Numbered from the stretch's first letter, positions 1-8,425 are shown. The stretch: DNA of 39,195 nt from CADEEN01 sp035716845 (GCA_035716845.1 DASTJE010000163.1:1-39195), one strand, 5' to 3'. The notes: generated from the letters alone by a model not told the origin. Program-made: numbers and translations.

Positions 1-569
1 GTGGACAGCACGAGCTGCTTGTGGCCGATGCCGCCCTCGCGCCCGAGCAGGTCGATCGCCTCGAGCACCGCGTCGAGGTTGTGCGCCGGCTCGCCCATGC
101 CCATGAACACGACCTTGTTGACCGCGCGCCGCGCGCGCGCCAGCACCACCTGGGCCACGATCTCGGCACTGCCCATCTGGCGCGCGAGGCCGCCCTCGCC
201 CGTCTTGCAGAACACGCAGCCCACCGCGCAGCCGACCTGCGTGGACACGCACAGCCCGGCCGACTTGCCTGCCGACTTGCCTGCGACAGGCAGCAGCACC
301 GCCTCCACCGTCTGCCCGTCGGCCAGCACCAGCAGCAGGCGCTCGGAGCCGTCGGCGCCCGGGTGCGCCGATGCCAGGCGGGCCAGGCCGGCGAGTTCGT
401 CCACCAGCGCCGGCAGCGCGCGCTGCAGCGCGAGCGGCAGGTAATGCTCGGGCTTGCGCCGCCCGCCGCCTTGCGGGCGCGCCTGCGCCCAGCGGCGCAG
501 CACGTGCGCGGCGTGCGCGGGCGAGGCGCCGAGGGCGGCGAGGCGGTGACGCAGGTTCGCGACGTGCAT
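1..569 (-). CDS. RlmN-like radical SAM methyltransferase, 3' part missing
   Basis: The visible 189 codons are the N-terminal half of a radical SAM enzyme of the RlmN/Cfr family, which methylates C2 of an adenine in 23S rRNA and tRNA. The sequence shows the family signature CVSTQVGC followed by the cluster motif CAVGCVFC (CxxxCxxC, ligating 4Fe-4S) and further on VVFMGMGEP, the family's GEP motif. ATG at 569 gives MHVANLRHRL. The stretch before the cluster is about 107 residues, similar to E. coli RlmN but poorly conserved, so this may be a divergent paralogue and not the housekeeping RlmN. The methyl-carrying cysteine expected near the C-terminus lies outside the window. A perfect 12-bp tandem duplication just before the cluster motif encodes GKSAGKSAG. 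Confidence 0.85.
   Translation of the reverse strand, partial: MHVANLRHRLAALGASPAHAAHVLRRWAQARPQGGGRRKPEHYLPLALQRALPALVDELAGLARLASAHPGADGSERLLLVLADGQTVEAVLLPVAGKSAGKSAGLCVSTQVGCAVGCVFCKTGEGGLARQMGSAEIVAQVVLARARRAVNKVVFMGMGEPAHNLDAVLEAIDLLGREGGIGHKQLVLS
259..282. repeat. 12-bp tandem duplication inside the RlmN-like gene
   Basis: The 12-mer gccgacttgcct occurs twice in direct succession. It keeps the reading frame and adds four residues (AGKS) ahead of the iron-sulfur motif. It looks like a slippage product. Confidence 0.9.
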
Positions 570-586
570 GGGGGCGCGAGTATGGC

Positions 587-840
587 AGCGCCGGGACGAT
601 CATCAGGTTCTTCAAGCCGTCGTACAGGACCGCCGGATGGCGGTAGCCGTCGGTGTCCGGGAACTTCACCGCCCGCGGCATGGCGGTGACGCTGCCGACG
701 ATCTGGCCGTCGACGAAGTTCGCAAGCCGGCCGCAGGCCATGATGAAGGCGCCGCACCACTCCAGGCGCACGCCGAACACCGTGGCGATGACCGGGTCGA
801 TGCCGTGCACGTCGCGCACGATCGCGCGCCGCGTCGACTC
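587..840 (-). pseudogene. Remnant of an LGT-like (prolipoprotein diacylglyceryl transferase family) gene
   Basis: One minus-strand frame between the lipoprotein gene and the RlmN-like gene encodes about 85 recognisable residues, including CGRLANFVDGQIVGS and, later, YRHPAVLYDGLKNL. These resemble the GR-x-GNF-x-NGE motif and the RHPxxLYE motif of the Lgt family. A stop lies just upstream in this frame (near position 860), there is no plausible start codon or upstream Lgt domain, and no membrane segments follow. After PALPY the frame runs on only as an out-of-frame shadow of the RlmN-like gene. I read it as the broken C-terminal part of an LGT-like paralogue. The family match is by eye on two motifs. 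Confidence 0.55.
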
Positions 841-1318
841 AGCGGCGCGTACCGTGCACGCGCGCCGTCACGATGCCCAGCCCCGCTCCCGGGCACTCGC
901 CGGCGCCACGGTGGCTGCGCGCCTCGGACACGGTCCCGTCGAGCATGTCGGCGGTGACGTCCACCGCCACGCGCCCGTCGACGCGGCATGGGCCGTCCGT
1001 GAGCGTCCAGGCGACCCAGAAGCCGGCGTCGCCCGCAGCCCCGACGCCGGCAAAGAGGGTCGCGGCGGAGCCGTCGGCGGACATCGCCTTGAGCGAGACG
1101 TCGCACCCGGACTGGGTGACCTGCCAGAGTTGCGCGCCGATCGGGCCGGTGCCGGCGTCGTGGGCGATGTCCCAGGCCCCGTCCATGCGCCCGCACGTGA
1201 TGCCGTCGACGCCACCGCCCCCGCACGCCGCCAGCCCGAGCAGGAGCGCGAACGCGCAGCGCGTGCGCAGCTGCCGACAGTGGCACTGGCCTGCCCGGCC
1301 TGCATCCCGGCTCGTCAT
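839..1318 (-). CDS. Predicted small lipoprotein, function unknown
   Basis: This 159-residue protein begins at ATG 1318 and carries a signal peptide ending in the lipobox LAAC at about residues 33-36 (LLLGLAACGGGG), so it should be lipidated and anchored in the outer or inner membrane. The mature part is about 125 residues with repeated short strand-like stretches (GAWDIAHDAG, LWQVTQSGCDVSLKAM, FWVAWTLTDGPC, AVDVTADMLDGTVSEA) and four cysteines after the lipid cysteine. This suggests a small beta-sandwich or lipocalin-like fold stabilised by disulfides, but I recognise no family. The long N-region before the hydrophobic core means the true start could be further in, although no better ATG is present. 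Confidence 0.7.
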   Translation of the reverse strand: MTSRDAGRAGQCHCRQLRTRCAFALLLGLAACGGGGVDGITCGRMDGAWDIAHDAGTGPIGAQLWQVTQSGCDVSLKAMSADGSAATLFAGVGAAGDAGFWVAWTLTDGPCRVDGRVAVDVTADMLDGTVSEARSHRGAGECPGAGLGIVTARVHGTRR

Positions 1319-1413
1319 GAACTCGTGGGCGGTGGGATTCGCGCCGAGCTTGACGCGGGCCGGGGGCCGGCCATTGAGCCGCGTCAATGCGCGGCGGCGG
1401 CTGGCGCCCGCGC

Positions 1414-2082
1414 TCAGCGGCGCTGGCGTGGCGCGCGCCCGGCGCGCTGCCCTGCAAGGACCCCCTGCCCGAGCAGCGCCACGGCCACCATCGTGACGAG
1501 GTGGTAGAGCCCGTTGTGGTCGAAGGGCACGATGAGGACCAGGGCGAGGTCGCTGGCCTGCACCACGCCGGCGGCGAGGCTCAAGGCCAGACCCGCGGCG
1601 ATGGTGCCGGCCCCCGCGAGCGTCCTGCGCCAGGCGAGGCCGGCGTACACGGCCAGCGTGGCAAGGGCTGCGCCGCCCTGGAACAGCACGAACACCCGGT
1701 AGGCACCGTCCGTGGCCTCGCTGAGGGCGACGAATCCGAGCGCGATCGCGGCCACCGCGGGCAGCAGGACCCGCAGCGACGCGGCGCCGCGCAGGTCGGC
1801 CAGCGCAGCCGCCAGCATGAGCCCGACGACGAGGCCCAGCAGCGCATAGATCGGCCGCCACAGTGCCGCCCGCGTGGACTCCGGCATGGCCAGGCCGTGG
1901 GCTGCCGCGCCGAGCAGACAGGCGGCCGCCAGCAGGCCGAGCGTGGTGCTCCACAGCAGCGCGCGCCAGCGCGCGGCGCCCCGCGTCCGCGCCATCCAGG
2001 CCGCCACCGCCAGGACCTCGGCGGCCAGCACCGCGTCGGTGGCTGCCGTGCTGAGCTCGGTCGGGGAGGCAACGAGGTCCAA
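1414..2082 (-). CDS. Integral membrane protein, about seven transmembrane helices
   Basis: The 222-residue product starts at ATG 2082 (MDLVASPTELSTAATDAVLAA) and consists almost entirely of hydrophobic helices, roughly at residues 15-30, 42-62, 75-95, 105-122, 130-148, 155-175 and 185-208. A charged-aromatic motif, FDHNGLYHLV, precedes the last helix; it resembles the DHN-x-(I/L)-(F/Y)H motif seen in small uncharacterised membrane proteins. The histidines and aspartate could bind a metal or a lipid head group, but that is speculation. It lies between the SOS operon and a lipoprotein on the same strand and has its own gap on both sides. Function unknown. Confidence 0.75.
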   Translation of the reverse strand: MDLVASPTELSTAATDAVLAAEVLAVAAWMARTRGAARWRALLWSTTLGLLAAACLLGAAAHGLAMPESTRAALWRPIYALLGLVVGLMLAAALADLRGAASLRVLLPAVAAIALGFVALSEATDGAYRVFVLFQGGAALATLAVYAGLAWRRTLAGAGTIAAGLALSLAAGVVQASDLALVLIVPFDHNGLYHLVTMVAVALLGQGVLAGQRAGRAPRQRR

Positions 2083-2149
2083 GGCGTCTGGCGGCCACGC
2101 CGCCGGGAGCGAAGTGCGTCCAGCATAGTCGCGCCCGCCGGCGACGACT

Positions 2150-5100
2150 TCAGTGGAAGTCGCGCGAACTCGTCGCCAGCGCCCCGAGCCACGGCGTCAT
2201 GTCGACCAGCCGCCGGGCGATCAGGTGCATGCTGCCGTCGCGCGCCTGCCATTGTCCCGCCACCGCCAGCAGGCGCGAGCGCAAGAGCGGCTGGCGCTGG
2301 CGCTCGCGCAGGTGGCGCCAGACGATGACGTTGACGCTGCCCGTCTCGTCCTCCAGCGTCACGAAGATCACGCCCTTGGCCGTCTCGGGCTGCTGGCGCA
2401 TGGTGACGATGCCGCAGGCGCGCGCCGGGCTGCCGTCGGCCAGCACGGCCAGCTCGGCGGCACTGCGCCAGCCGCGCCGGGCCAGGCGCTCGCGCAGCAA
2501 CGCCAGCGGGTGGCGCCGCAGCGTGAGGCCGGTGGCGGCGTAGTCGAGCGCGATGGCCTCGCCCTCGGGCGCCTCGAAGAGGCCGGGCTGCTCGTGTGCG
2601 GCTTCGACGATGGGCGCGTCAGCCAGCAGCGCGCGCTCGGGCCGACCCTGCCCCGCGGCGGCCCAGAGCTGGCGCCGGCGGTGGCCGGCCAGCGACGCGA
2701 GCGCATCGGCGCGCGCCAGAGCCTGCAGTTCGCGCGCGTCGAGCGCGGCGCGGCGCGCCAGGTCGTCCACGCCCGCGAAGCCGCTCATGCGGCGCGCCGC
2801 CATCACGCGCTCGGCCGCGGCCTGCGGCAGGCCCGCCACCAGGCGCAAGCCCAGGCGCACGGCGGGCTGCGAGCCCCCATCGGCCCTGCGTGAACCCGAG
2901 GCGCCTCGCCCGCCTTCGCCGGTCGATCCCCCGAGGGGTTGCTCGCCGGCCTGGGACGGCCCATCGCGGCGCTCGAGCGTGCAGTCCCAGTCGCTCGCGC
3001 ACACATCGACGGGCCGCACCTCCACGCCGTGGCGGCATGCGTCCTGCACCAGTTGCGAGGGCGCATAGAAGCCCATCGGCTGCGAGTTGAGCAGCGCGGC
3101 CACGTAGATGGCCGGCTGGTGGCACTTGAGCCAGGCGCTGACGTAGGCCAGCAACGCGAAGCTGAACGCGTGGCTTTCCGGGAAGCCGTATTCGCCGAAG
3201 CCGAGGATCTGCTTGAAGATGCCCTCGGCGAAGTCGCGCGCGTAACCGCGCGCGACCATGCCCTCGACGATGCGATCGCGGAAGGCGTCGACCTGGCCCT
3301 TGCGGCGCCAGGCGGCCATCGCGCGGCGCAGGCCGTCGGCCTCGCCGGGCGTGAAGCCGGCGGCGATGACGCAGATCTGCATCACCTGCTCCTGGAAGAT
3401 CGGCACGCCCAGCGTGCGGCCGAGCGCGGCGTCGAGCGCCGGGTAGGGCGAGGGCTCGAGCGTGCCGGCCGCGCGCGCCTCGCGCCGCCGCAGGTACGGG
3501 TGCACCATGCCGCCCTGGATCGGCCCGGGACGCACGATGGCCACCTGGATCACCAGGTCGTACAGGCAGCGCGGTTGGAGGCGCGGCAGCATGCTCATCT
3601 GCGCGCGGCTCTCGATCTGGAAGGTGCCCACGGTGTCGGCGCGGCAGGCCATGTCGTAGGTGGCCGGGTCCTCGCGCGGGATGTCCTGCATCCGCCACTC
3701 GCGGCCGTGCCACAGCGCCATGAAGGCCAGCGCGCGCCGGATGCACGAGAGCATGCCCAGCGCCAGCACGTCCACCTTGAGCAGGCCGAGCGATTCGAGG
3801 TCGTCCTTGTCCCACTGGATGACGCGGCGGTCGGCCATCGCGGCGTTCTCGATCGGCACCAGGCGCGAGAGCTTGTCGCGCGCGATCACGAAGCCGCCCA
3901 CGTGCTGCGACAAGTGGCGCGGGAAGCCGTGCAGCACCGACACCAGCTCCATCCACTGGCGCACCGGCAGCGCGGCCGCGTCGAGCCCCGCCTCGGCCAG
4001 GCCCTGCTGCAGGCGCCGGGCATCGTCGAACCAGTGCACCGAGCGCGCCACCGCGTCGATCGGCCCCTCGTCGATTCCGAGCGCGCGGCCCACGTCGCGC
4101 ACCGCGCTGCGCGTGCGGTAGGTGGCGAGCGCCGCGGCCAGCGCGCAGCGTTCGACGCCGTACTTGGCGTAGATGTACTGGATCACCTGCTCGCGCCGCT
4201 CGTGCTCGAAGTCGACGTCGATGTCCGGCGGCTCGTTGCGCTCGCGGCTGATGAAGCGCTCGAACAGCAGCGTGGTCTGCGTCGGGTCCACCTCGGTGAT
4301 GCCCAGGGCATAGCACACCGCCGAGTTGGCCGCCGAGCCGCGGCCCTGGCACAGGATGCCTTGCGAGCGCGCGTAGCGCACCACGTCGTGCACGGTGAGG
4401 AAGAAGGCCTCGTAGCGCAGCTCGGCCACGAGCGCGAGCTCGCGCTCGATCTGCGCGCGCACCGCGTCGGGCACGCCGCCGGGCCGGTCGCGGTAGCGCT
4501 CGGCCGCGCCCTGCGCGGCGAGCAAGGCGAGCCAGGAGATCGGCGTATGGCCTGCGGGCACCAGTTCGGCCGGGTACTCGTAACGCAGTTCGTCGAGCGA
4601 GAAGGTGCAGCGCGCGGCGATGTCCAGCGTGGCCGCCAGCCACTCGGGGCGGTGGAGCTGCGTCAGGCGCAGGCGCGAGCGCAGGTGCTGCTCGGCATTG
4701 CGCGCGAGCGCGAAGCCGCAGTCGGCCACCGGCGCCCTGAGGCGGATCGCGGTGAGCGTGTCCTGCAGCGCCTTGCGCGAGCGCAGGTGCATCGTCACGT
4801 CGCCCGCGGCCACGAGCGGCACGCCGGTGGCCGCGGCCGTCTCTTCGAGTCGCTCGGCGAGCAGCGCGTCGTCGGCGTACAGCAGCAATTCCACCGCGAT
4901 CGCGGCGCGTGCACCGAAGGTGGCGGCGAGCCAGCGCGCCTGCGCGAGCAGGGTCTCGGGCGCATCGTCGCGGCGCGGCACGAGCAGCGCGCTGCAGCGG
5001 GGCATCGTGGCCAGCGCGCCCGCGTCGACGTCGCGCACGCTGGCGCGGTAGCGGCCCTTCTCGCTGCGCAGGCGTGCGCGCGTGATCAGCTCGCACAGAT

Positions 5101-5425
5101 GGCCGTAACCCTCGCGGTCGTGGGCGATCAGCACCAGGCGGCAGCCGGGCGTGGCCCCCGCGCCCGCGCCTTCATCGCCCTCCAGCGTGAACTCGCTGCC
5201 GATCAGCAGGCGCAGCGCCTGACCGGCCTCGGCCTGGCGCTTGGCCTCCTCGTGCGCACGCACCACGCCGGCCACCGAGCACTCGTCGGTGATCGCGATC
5301 GCCGCGTAGCCGAGCTGCGCCGCGCGCGCGACCAGTTCCTCCGGATGCGAGGCGCCGGCGAGGAAGCTGAAGTTGGAGCGGCAGTGCAGCTCGGCGTAGG
5401 CCGGCAGCGGATCGGCGGCAGGCAT
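2150..5425 (-). CDS. dnaE2: Error-prone DNA polymerase DnaE2
   Basis: A C-family DNA polymerase of 1091 residues that performs translesion synthesis together with ImuA and ImuB. The N-terminal PHP domain begins at AELHCRSNFSFLAGASHPEEL. The catalytic aspartates are visible in PDIDVDFEHERR and LLKVDVLALGMLSCI. A helix-hairpin-helix region and a C-terminal OB fold (KGVIFVTLEDETGSVNVIVW) follow. The length is normal for DnaE2 and shorter than replicative DnaE. The start codon lies 3 bp after the imuB stop, so the genes are translated from one message. A glycine- and arginine-rich stretch of about 30 residues (LGGSTGEGGRGASGSRRADG in the centre) interrupts the region after SDWDCTLE, where family members usually run directly into the PAVRLGLR motif. 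Confidence 0.97.
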   Translation of the reverse strand: MPAADPLPAYAELHCRSNFSFLAGASHPEELVARAAQLGYAAIAITDECSVAGVVRAHEEAKRQAEAGQALRLLIGSEFTLEGDEGAGAGATPGCRLVLIAHDREGYGHLCELITRARLRSEKGRYRASVRDVDAGALATMPRCSALLVPRRDDAPETLLAQARWLAATFGARAAIAVELLLYADDALLAERLEETAAATGVPLVAAGDVTMHLRSRKALQDTLTAIRLRAPVADCGFALARNAEQHLRSRLRLTQLHRPEWLAATLDIAARCTFSLDELRYEYPAELVPAGHTPISWLALLAAQGAAERYRDRPGGVPDAVRAQIERELALVAELRYEAFFLTVHDVVRYARSQGILCQGRGSAANSAVCYALGITEVDPTQTTLLFERFISRERNEPPDIDVDFEHERREQVIQYIYAKYGVERCALAAALATYRTRSAVRDVGRALGIDEGPIDAVARSVHWFDDARRLQQGLAEAGLDAAALPVRQWMELVSVLHGFPRHLSQHVGGFVIARDKLSRLVPIENAAMADRRVIQWDKDDLESLGLLKVDVLALGMLSCIRRALAFMALWHGREWRMQDIPREDPATYDMACRADTVGTFQIESRAQMSMLPRLQPRCLYDLVIQVAIVRPGPIQGGMVHPYLRRREARAAGTLEPSPYPALDAALGRTLGVPIFQEQVMQICVIAAGFTPGEADGLRRAMAAWRRKGQVDAFRDRIVEGMVARGYARDFAEGIFKQILGFGEYGFPESHAFSFALLAYVSAWLKCHQPAIYVAALLNSQPMGFYAPSQLVQDACRHGVEVRPVDVCASDWDCTLERRDGPSQAGEQPLGGSTGEGGRGASGSRRADGGSQPAVRLGLRLVAGLPQAAAERVMAARRMSGFAGVDDLARRAALDARELQALARADALASLAGHRRRQLWAAAGQGRPERALLADAPIVEAAHEQPGLFEAPEGEAIALDYAATGLTLRRHPLALLRERLARRGWRSAAELAVLADGSPARACGIVTMRQQPETAKGVIFVTLEDETGSVNVIVWRHLRERQRQPLLRSRLLAVAGQWQARDGSMHLIARRLVDMTPWLGALATSSRDFH
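2871..2965 (-). other. Low-complexity in-frame insertion within dnaE2
   Basis: Between the conserved blocks SDWDCTLE and PAVRLGLR, this stretch encodes about 30 residues rich in Gly, Ser and Arg. At DNA level it contains the small hairpin ccccgagggg at 2928-2937. It could be an intergenic-type repeat captured inside a gene. That the insertion is non-native is inferred from the expected DnaE2 layout. Confidence 0.5.
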
Positions 5426-5428
5426 GGT

Positions 5429-6961
5429 TCAACCGAAGAGGCCGTGCAGGTACCAGTGCGATTGCGCGCCGCGCCGCTCGCGGAACACCCACAGCGCGCG
5501 CGCGTCGGCGGCCTCGGCCACGTGGTAGTCGCGGCACACCCATGCGCCATCGAACCAGCCCGCCTCGATGCGCTCGGCGCGACTGGCCAGCGCGAGCGGC
5601 GCGCCCTGGTACAGCAGGCGCCCGCTGGCCGGATCCTCGAGCAGCGGCTGCGGGGTGGGCAGCAACCAGGCCGGGCGCGGCAGCGGCGGCCCTTCCCGGC
5701 CTGCGGCGCGCTGGCCCGGCGCACCACGGGCCGCGTGCAGAGGCTGCAGCGCCTGCGACACCGGCACCCAGTGCTGCGCCCGCTCGGGGCGGTGGTCGGC
5801 CACCAGGCGCGGGCGCTGCACGCGCTCGGCGCCCAGGCGTGCGGCCAGACGGTCGAGCAAGGCGCGCGCGTCCTCGCCGCTGCCCGCGCCGCCGCGCTCG
5901 CGCCACAGCGGCGCGGCGTGACCGGTGTGTTCCACCGCCTGATCGAGCGTGAGTGCGAGCGCATACACCGGCGCGGGCAGCGGGGTGCGCTGCAAGCGCT
6001 CGCGCAGGAGCAGCATCAGCTGCGCGGCGTCGCGCGTGGGGTCGGCCAGGGCCAGCGTGAGCACGGTGTCGGGCTGGGCGTGGCGCAGGCTCGTCTCGTG
6101 GTGCAGCGCGAGCGACAGGCGCGCCGCGGCGAGCCAGCGCTGCGCCAGCCAGCCGGCGAGCGGCTGCACCAGGCGCTGGGTGGCGAAGACGAGCTGGGCC
6201 GCGTCGTCGGCGCGGTGCATCAGCTCCAGCCGGAGCGAGAAGCCGGGCGGCAGCGCGAACCAGGGTTGCGGATCGGGCACCTCGCCGTGCGCTCGTGCCA
6301 GCAGGTCGAGCAGCGGGCCGGCGCCGCGCCGCTGCAGCCCGCTGCGCGGCAGCATGCGCACGTCGCCCAGCGTGCGGCAGCCGATGCCGTGCAGCAGCTC
6401 GCCCAGGCGTGCGTCGAGGCCCCAGGCCTCAAGCGAGCCGGCCAGCGGCAAGGCGTCGAGCCGCTGGGCGACGGGCAGCCGCTTCAGCGCCGGCGTCGCG
6501 GGCTCCACGCGCGCGAGCAGCGCGGCGGCGGTGGCGGTGGGCGCGGCGGCGCGGCGCAGCGCGTGCGCACCAGCCTCGCGCGCCACCTGCCCCACCGCCC
6601 GCCACAGCGCAGGCGCGCCGCCGAACAGGCGGCGCGACCCCGCCACCTCGAGCAGCACGCCGTCAGGCTGCAGCACCAGATGGGGCGTGAAGCGCGCGAG
6701 CGCGAGCGCGAGGCGCTGCACCTGCGCCGCCTCGCGCGCGGGGTCGCGCGGCAGCAGTTGCAGGCCGGCGGCGAGCGAGGCCGCCGTGGCCGCACTCATG
6801 CCGGGCTCGATGCCGAGCGCCGCCGCATGCGGGCAGGCCTGCACGATGCGGCGCGCCTCCACCACCGCGCAAGGCCGCGCGCCGGGCGCGTCGCCTGCGC
6901 CGCCGCCGGCCAGCCAGGCCTCAAGCGGCAACCCGCTCAGGTGCAAGGCGAACCACAGCAT
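5429..6961 (-). CDS. imuB: ImuB, Y-family polymerase-like mutagenesis protein
   Basis: A 510-residue protein of the ImuB family. These are catalytically dead Y-family polymerase relatives that bind the beta clamp and bridge ImuA and DnaE2 in SOS mutagenesis. The start at ATG 6961 gives MLWFALHLSGLPLEAW, the usual family N-terminus. The position of the first catalytic acidic residues of true Y-family polymerases is replaced by hydrophobic sequence, as expected for ImuB. The middle carries the helix-hairpin-helix region LGELLHGIGCRTLGDVRMLPRSGLQRRGAG. A clamp-binding motif was not clearly seen. The start overlaps the end of imuA by 41 bp and the stop is 3 bp from dnaE2, so the three genes form one operon. 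Confidence 0.93.
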   Translation of the reverse strand: MLWFALHLSGLPLEAWLAGGGAGDAPGARPCAVVEARRIVQACPHAAALGIEPGMSAATAASLAAGLQLLPRDPAREAAQVQRLALALARFTPHLVLQPDGVLLEVAGSRRLFGGAPALWRAVGQVAREAGAHALRRAAAPTATAAALLARVEPATPALKRLPVAQRLDALPLAGSLEAWGLDARLGELLHGIGCRTLGDVRMLPRSGLQRRGAGPLLDLLARAHGEVPDPQPWFALPPGFSLRLELMHRADDAAQLVFATQRLVQPLAGWLAQRWLAAARLSLALHHETSLRHAQPDTVLTLALADPTRDAAQLMLLLRERLQRTPLPAPVYALALTLDQAVEHTGHAAPLWRERGGAGSGEDARALLDRLAARLGAERVQRPRLVADHRPERAQHWVPVSQALQPLHAARGAPGQRAAGREGPPLPRPAWLLPTPQPLLEDPASGRLLYQGAPLALASRAERIEAGWFDGAWVCRDYHVAEAADARALWVFRERRGAQSHWYLHGLFG

Positions 6962-7709
6962 GGTCGTCGGGGCGCGATGCCCTTGCGGCGTCGGCCGGGT
7001 GTGCGGCCGGCCCGGCCCGGCGGCGCCGCAGCGGGGCCGGCAGTTCGAGCACGAGCGGGGTGGCCATCGGCGGGCCGCGGCGCTTGAACACCTCCACCGC
7101 CAGGCGCGACGGCCCGGCCGCCGCGAGCGCCAGGCGCAAGGGCGCGGGGGAGGATTGCGCGCGCTCGGCCATCGGCCGCAATGCGAAGAGCGGCGTGCGC
7201 CCGGCTTCGGCCGCCAGATGCAGGCGGCGCAGCGTGGCCGACCATGCGCCCGCGCGGTCGCGGGCGACCGCACGCTGCCACCACAGCACGGCCCCCAGCA
7301 CGCCCGCGCGCAGTGCCTGTTCGGCAGCCCAGGCGGCATCGGGCGCGTCCTCGACCGTGGCCACGGTCAGGCGCTCGGGCGCCAGGCCGAGCGCGGCCAG
7401 CGCCGGTGCGTAGGGCACGCAGGGCGGCGCCACCCACAGCAGCGCGAGGCCGGCCAGCGCGGGCGCCAGCAGGCGCAGCTCGCCGACCCCGTGGGCCGGC
7501 AGCAGCAGCTCGGTCAGCCCGGCCGCGGGCCAGCCGCCGCCGGGCAGTTCGGCATCGAGCGCGGCGTGGCCTGTGGACCGCACGGCATCGGCTGGCGTCT
7601 CGCGATCGAGCTGGTTGGCGCGCCAGACCCGGGCTGCAGCCGGCAAAGCCTGGGGCGGAAGCGACGCCGGAGGGGCCGCGCGAGGGAAAGGCAGGGCTGC
7701 GCTGCGCAT
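6921..7709 (-). CDS. imuA: ImuA, RecA-like SOS mutagenesis protein
   Basis: The 262-residue first gene of the imuA-imuB-dnaE2 cassette. ImuA is a RecA/SulA-related protein that supports DnaE2-dependent mutagenesis. The sequence shows the family landmarks LDAELPGGGWPAAGLTELLLPAHGVGELRLL (a degenerate nucleotide-binding region without a proper Walker A lysine) and LLWVAPPCVPYAPALAALGL. The C-terminal end is basic and proline-rich, then overlaps imuB out of frame. Start at ATG 7709, with no obvious Shine-Dalgarno sequence. A LexA box at 7762-7777 and a matching promoter precede it, so it should be induced by DNA damage. Confidence 0.92.
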   Translation of the reverse strand: MRSAALPFPRAAPPASLPPQALPAAARVWRANQLDRETPADAVRSTGHAALDAELPGGGWPAAGLTELLLPAHGVGELRLLAPALAGLALLWVAPPCVPYAPALAALGLAPERLTVATVEDAPDAAWAAEQALRAGVLGAVLWWQRAVARDRAGAWSATLRRLHLAAEAGRTPLFALRPMAERAQSSPAPLRLALAAAGPSRLAVEVFKRRGPPMATPLVLELPAPLRRRRAGPAAHPADAARASRPDDHAVVRLAPERVAA

Positions 7710-7745
7710 GGCGGCAGACGAGAGGGCACGGGCGAAGGGGTGTGA

Positions 7746-7792
7746 AGGCTCTGCGAAGAGGCTGTATGTTTATACAGTGTTTCGCAGAGCCT
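7746..7792. repeat. Perfect 12-bp inverted repeat enclosing the LexA box
   Basis: The arms aggctctgcgaa (7746-7757) and ttcgcagagcct (7781-7792) are exact reverse complements separated by 23 bp. The centre, at 7769, nearly coincides with the centre of the LexA box (7769.5). It may act as a second operator around the SOS promoter, or fold as a hairpin at the end of transcripts from the upstream lipocalin gene; there is no T-tract for a classical terminator. Confidence 0.85.
7762..7777 (-). promoter_or_regulatory. LexA (SOS) box upstream of imuA
   Basis: ctgtatgtttatacag is a CTGT-N8-ACAG palindrome with an AT-rich centre, matching the proteobacterial LexA consensus. It covers the proposed -10 element and lies 53-68 bp before the imuA start, as expected for LexA repression of the mutagenesis operon. 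Confidence 0.93.
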
Positions 7793-7796
7793 GCAA
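7769..7796 (-). promoter_or_regulatory. Candidate sigma-70 promoter of imuA-imuB-dnaE2
   Basis: On the minus strand TTGCAG (7791-7796) and TATAAA (7769-7774) are spaced by 16 bp. The -10 is a 5/6 match and the -35 a 3/6 match. The -10 lies inside the LexA box, so LexA binding would block polymerase. Confidence 0.65.
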
Positions 7797-7837
7797 AGCC
7801 TTTTGCACCCGCCCTCCGGTGCCGGGACGGACCGATG

Positions 7838-8425
7838 TCAGCGCGCGGTATGAGGGTGCGACTGCACCTTCGCGAGTTCGAACCCGAGCGTCTCGAGGCG
7901 GCGCCGGATCAGGGTCTCGTCTTCCGGTGTGAGCGCAGGCTGACGAGACAGGACCCACAGATACTCGCGCGAGGCTTCGCTGACGATGGCGTAGCGGCCG
8001 TCCGCCGCCAGATCGACCACCCAGTAGGCTCCCCAGCCGATGCCCGTCCAGCGCAGCCAGCGCGGCAGGAAGCTGACCTCGAGCCGCGCCGGCTGGAGAA
8101 CGCCTGCCTCGATCCTCGCCGCACCGCGCGGCGGGCGGGCGACGCCGGTGACGCTGTCCCACTCGCCGTCCGCCTTGCGGCAGCGGTTCACCACCTCGAC
8201 GGTGCCGTCGCCGAGCTCGCGGTAGCTGGCCGCGGTATCGGAGGCGCACTGCTTCTGGAAGGAGTTCGGCAGCCACAGCACCTGGTACCAGGTACCCATG
8301 TAGGGTGCGACGGCCAAGCGCGGCAGCGACTGCAGAGGCGCCGCAGTGGACGGAGGGGCCGCGCAGGCGGCAGCCCCGGCCATCGCCAGCAGCAGCGCGG
8401 TCGCCAGGCGTGAGACGAAGGTCAT
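7838..8425 (-). CDS. Exported lipocalin family protein (Blc-like)
   Basis: A 195-residue lipocalin, a small beta-barrel that binds lipids or other hydrophobic ligands in the periplasm or at the outer membrane. The start at ATG 8425 gives a signal peptide (SRLATALLLAMAGAAACAAP). There is a cysteine at the right distance, but the sequence before it (GAAAC) is a poor lipobox, so it may be cleaved by signal peptidase I instead. The lipocalin signature is MGTWYQVLWLPNSFQ, followed by YRELGDGTVEVVNRCRK and, near the end, the EYLWVLSRQPALTPE motif typical of bacterial Blc. Its ATG overlaps the rsmG stop by 4 bp, so it is co-translated with mnmG-rsmG, where parA would often be found. Confidence 0.92.
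   Translation of the reverse strand: MTFVSRLATALLLAMAGAAACAAPPSTAAPLQSLPRLAVAPYMGTWYQVLWLPNSFQKQCASDTAASYRELGDGTVEVVNRCRKADGEWDSVTGVARPPRGAARIEAGVLQPARLEVSFLPRWLRWTGIGWGAYWVVDLAADGRYAIVSEASREYLWVLSRQPALTPEDETLIRRRLETLGFELAKVQSHPHTAR

Noticed and set aside
2939..7087. Very long plus-strand open frame (about 1380 codons) opposite dnaE2 and imuB
   Set aside because: It is the antisense shadow of GC-rich codons of two well-identified genes and shows no family similarity.
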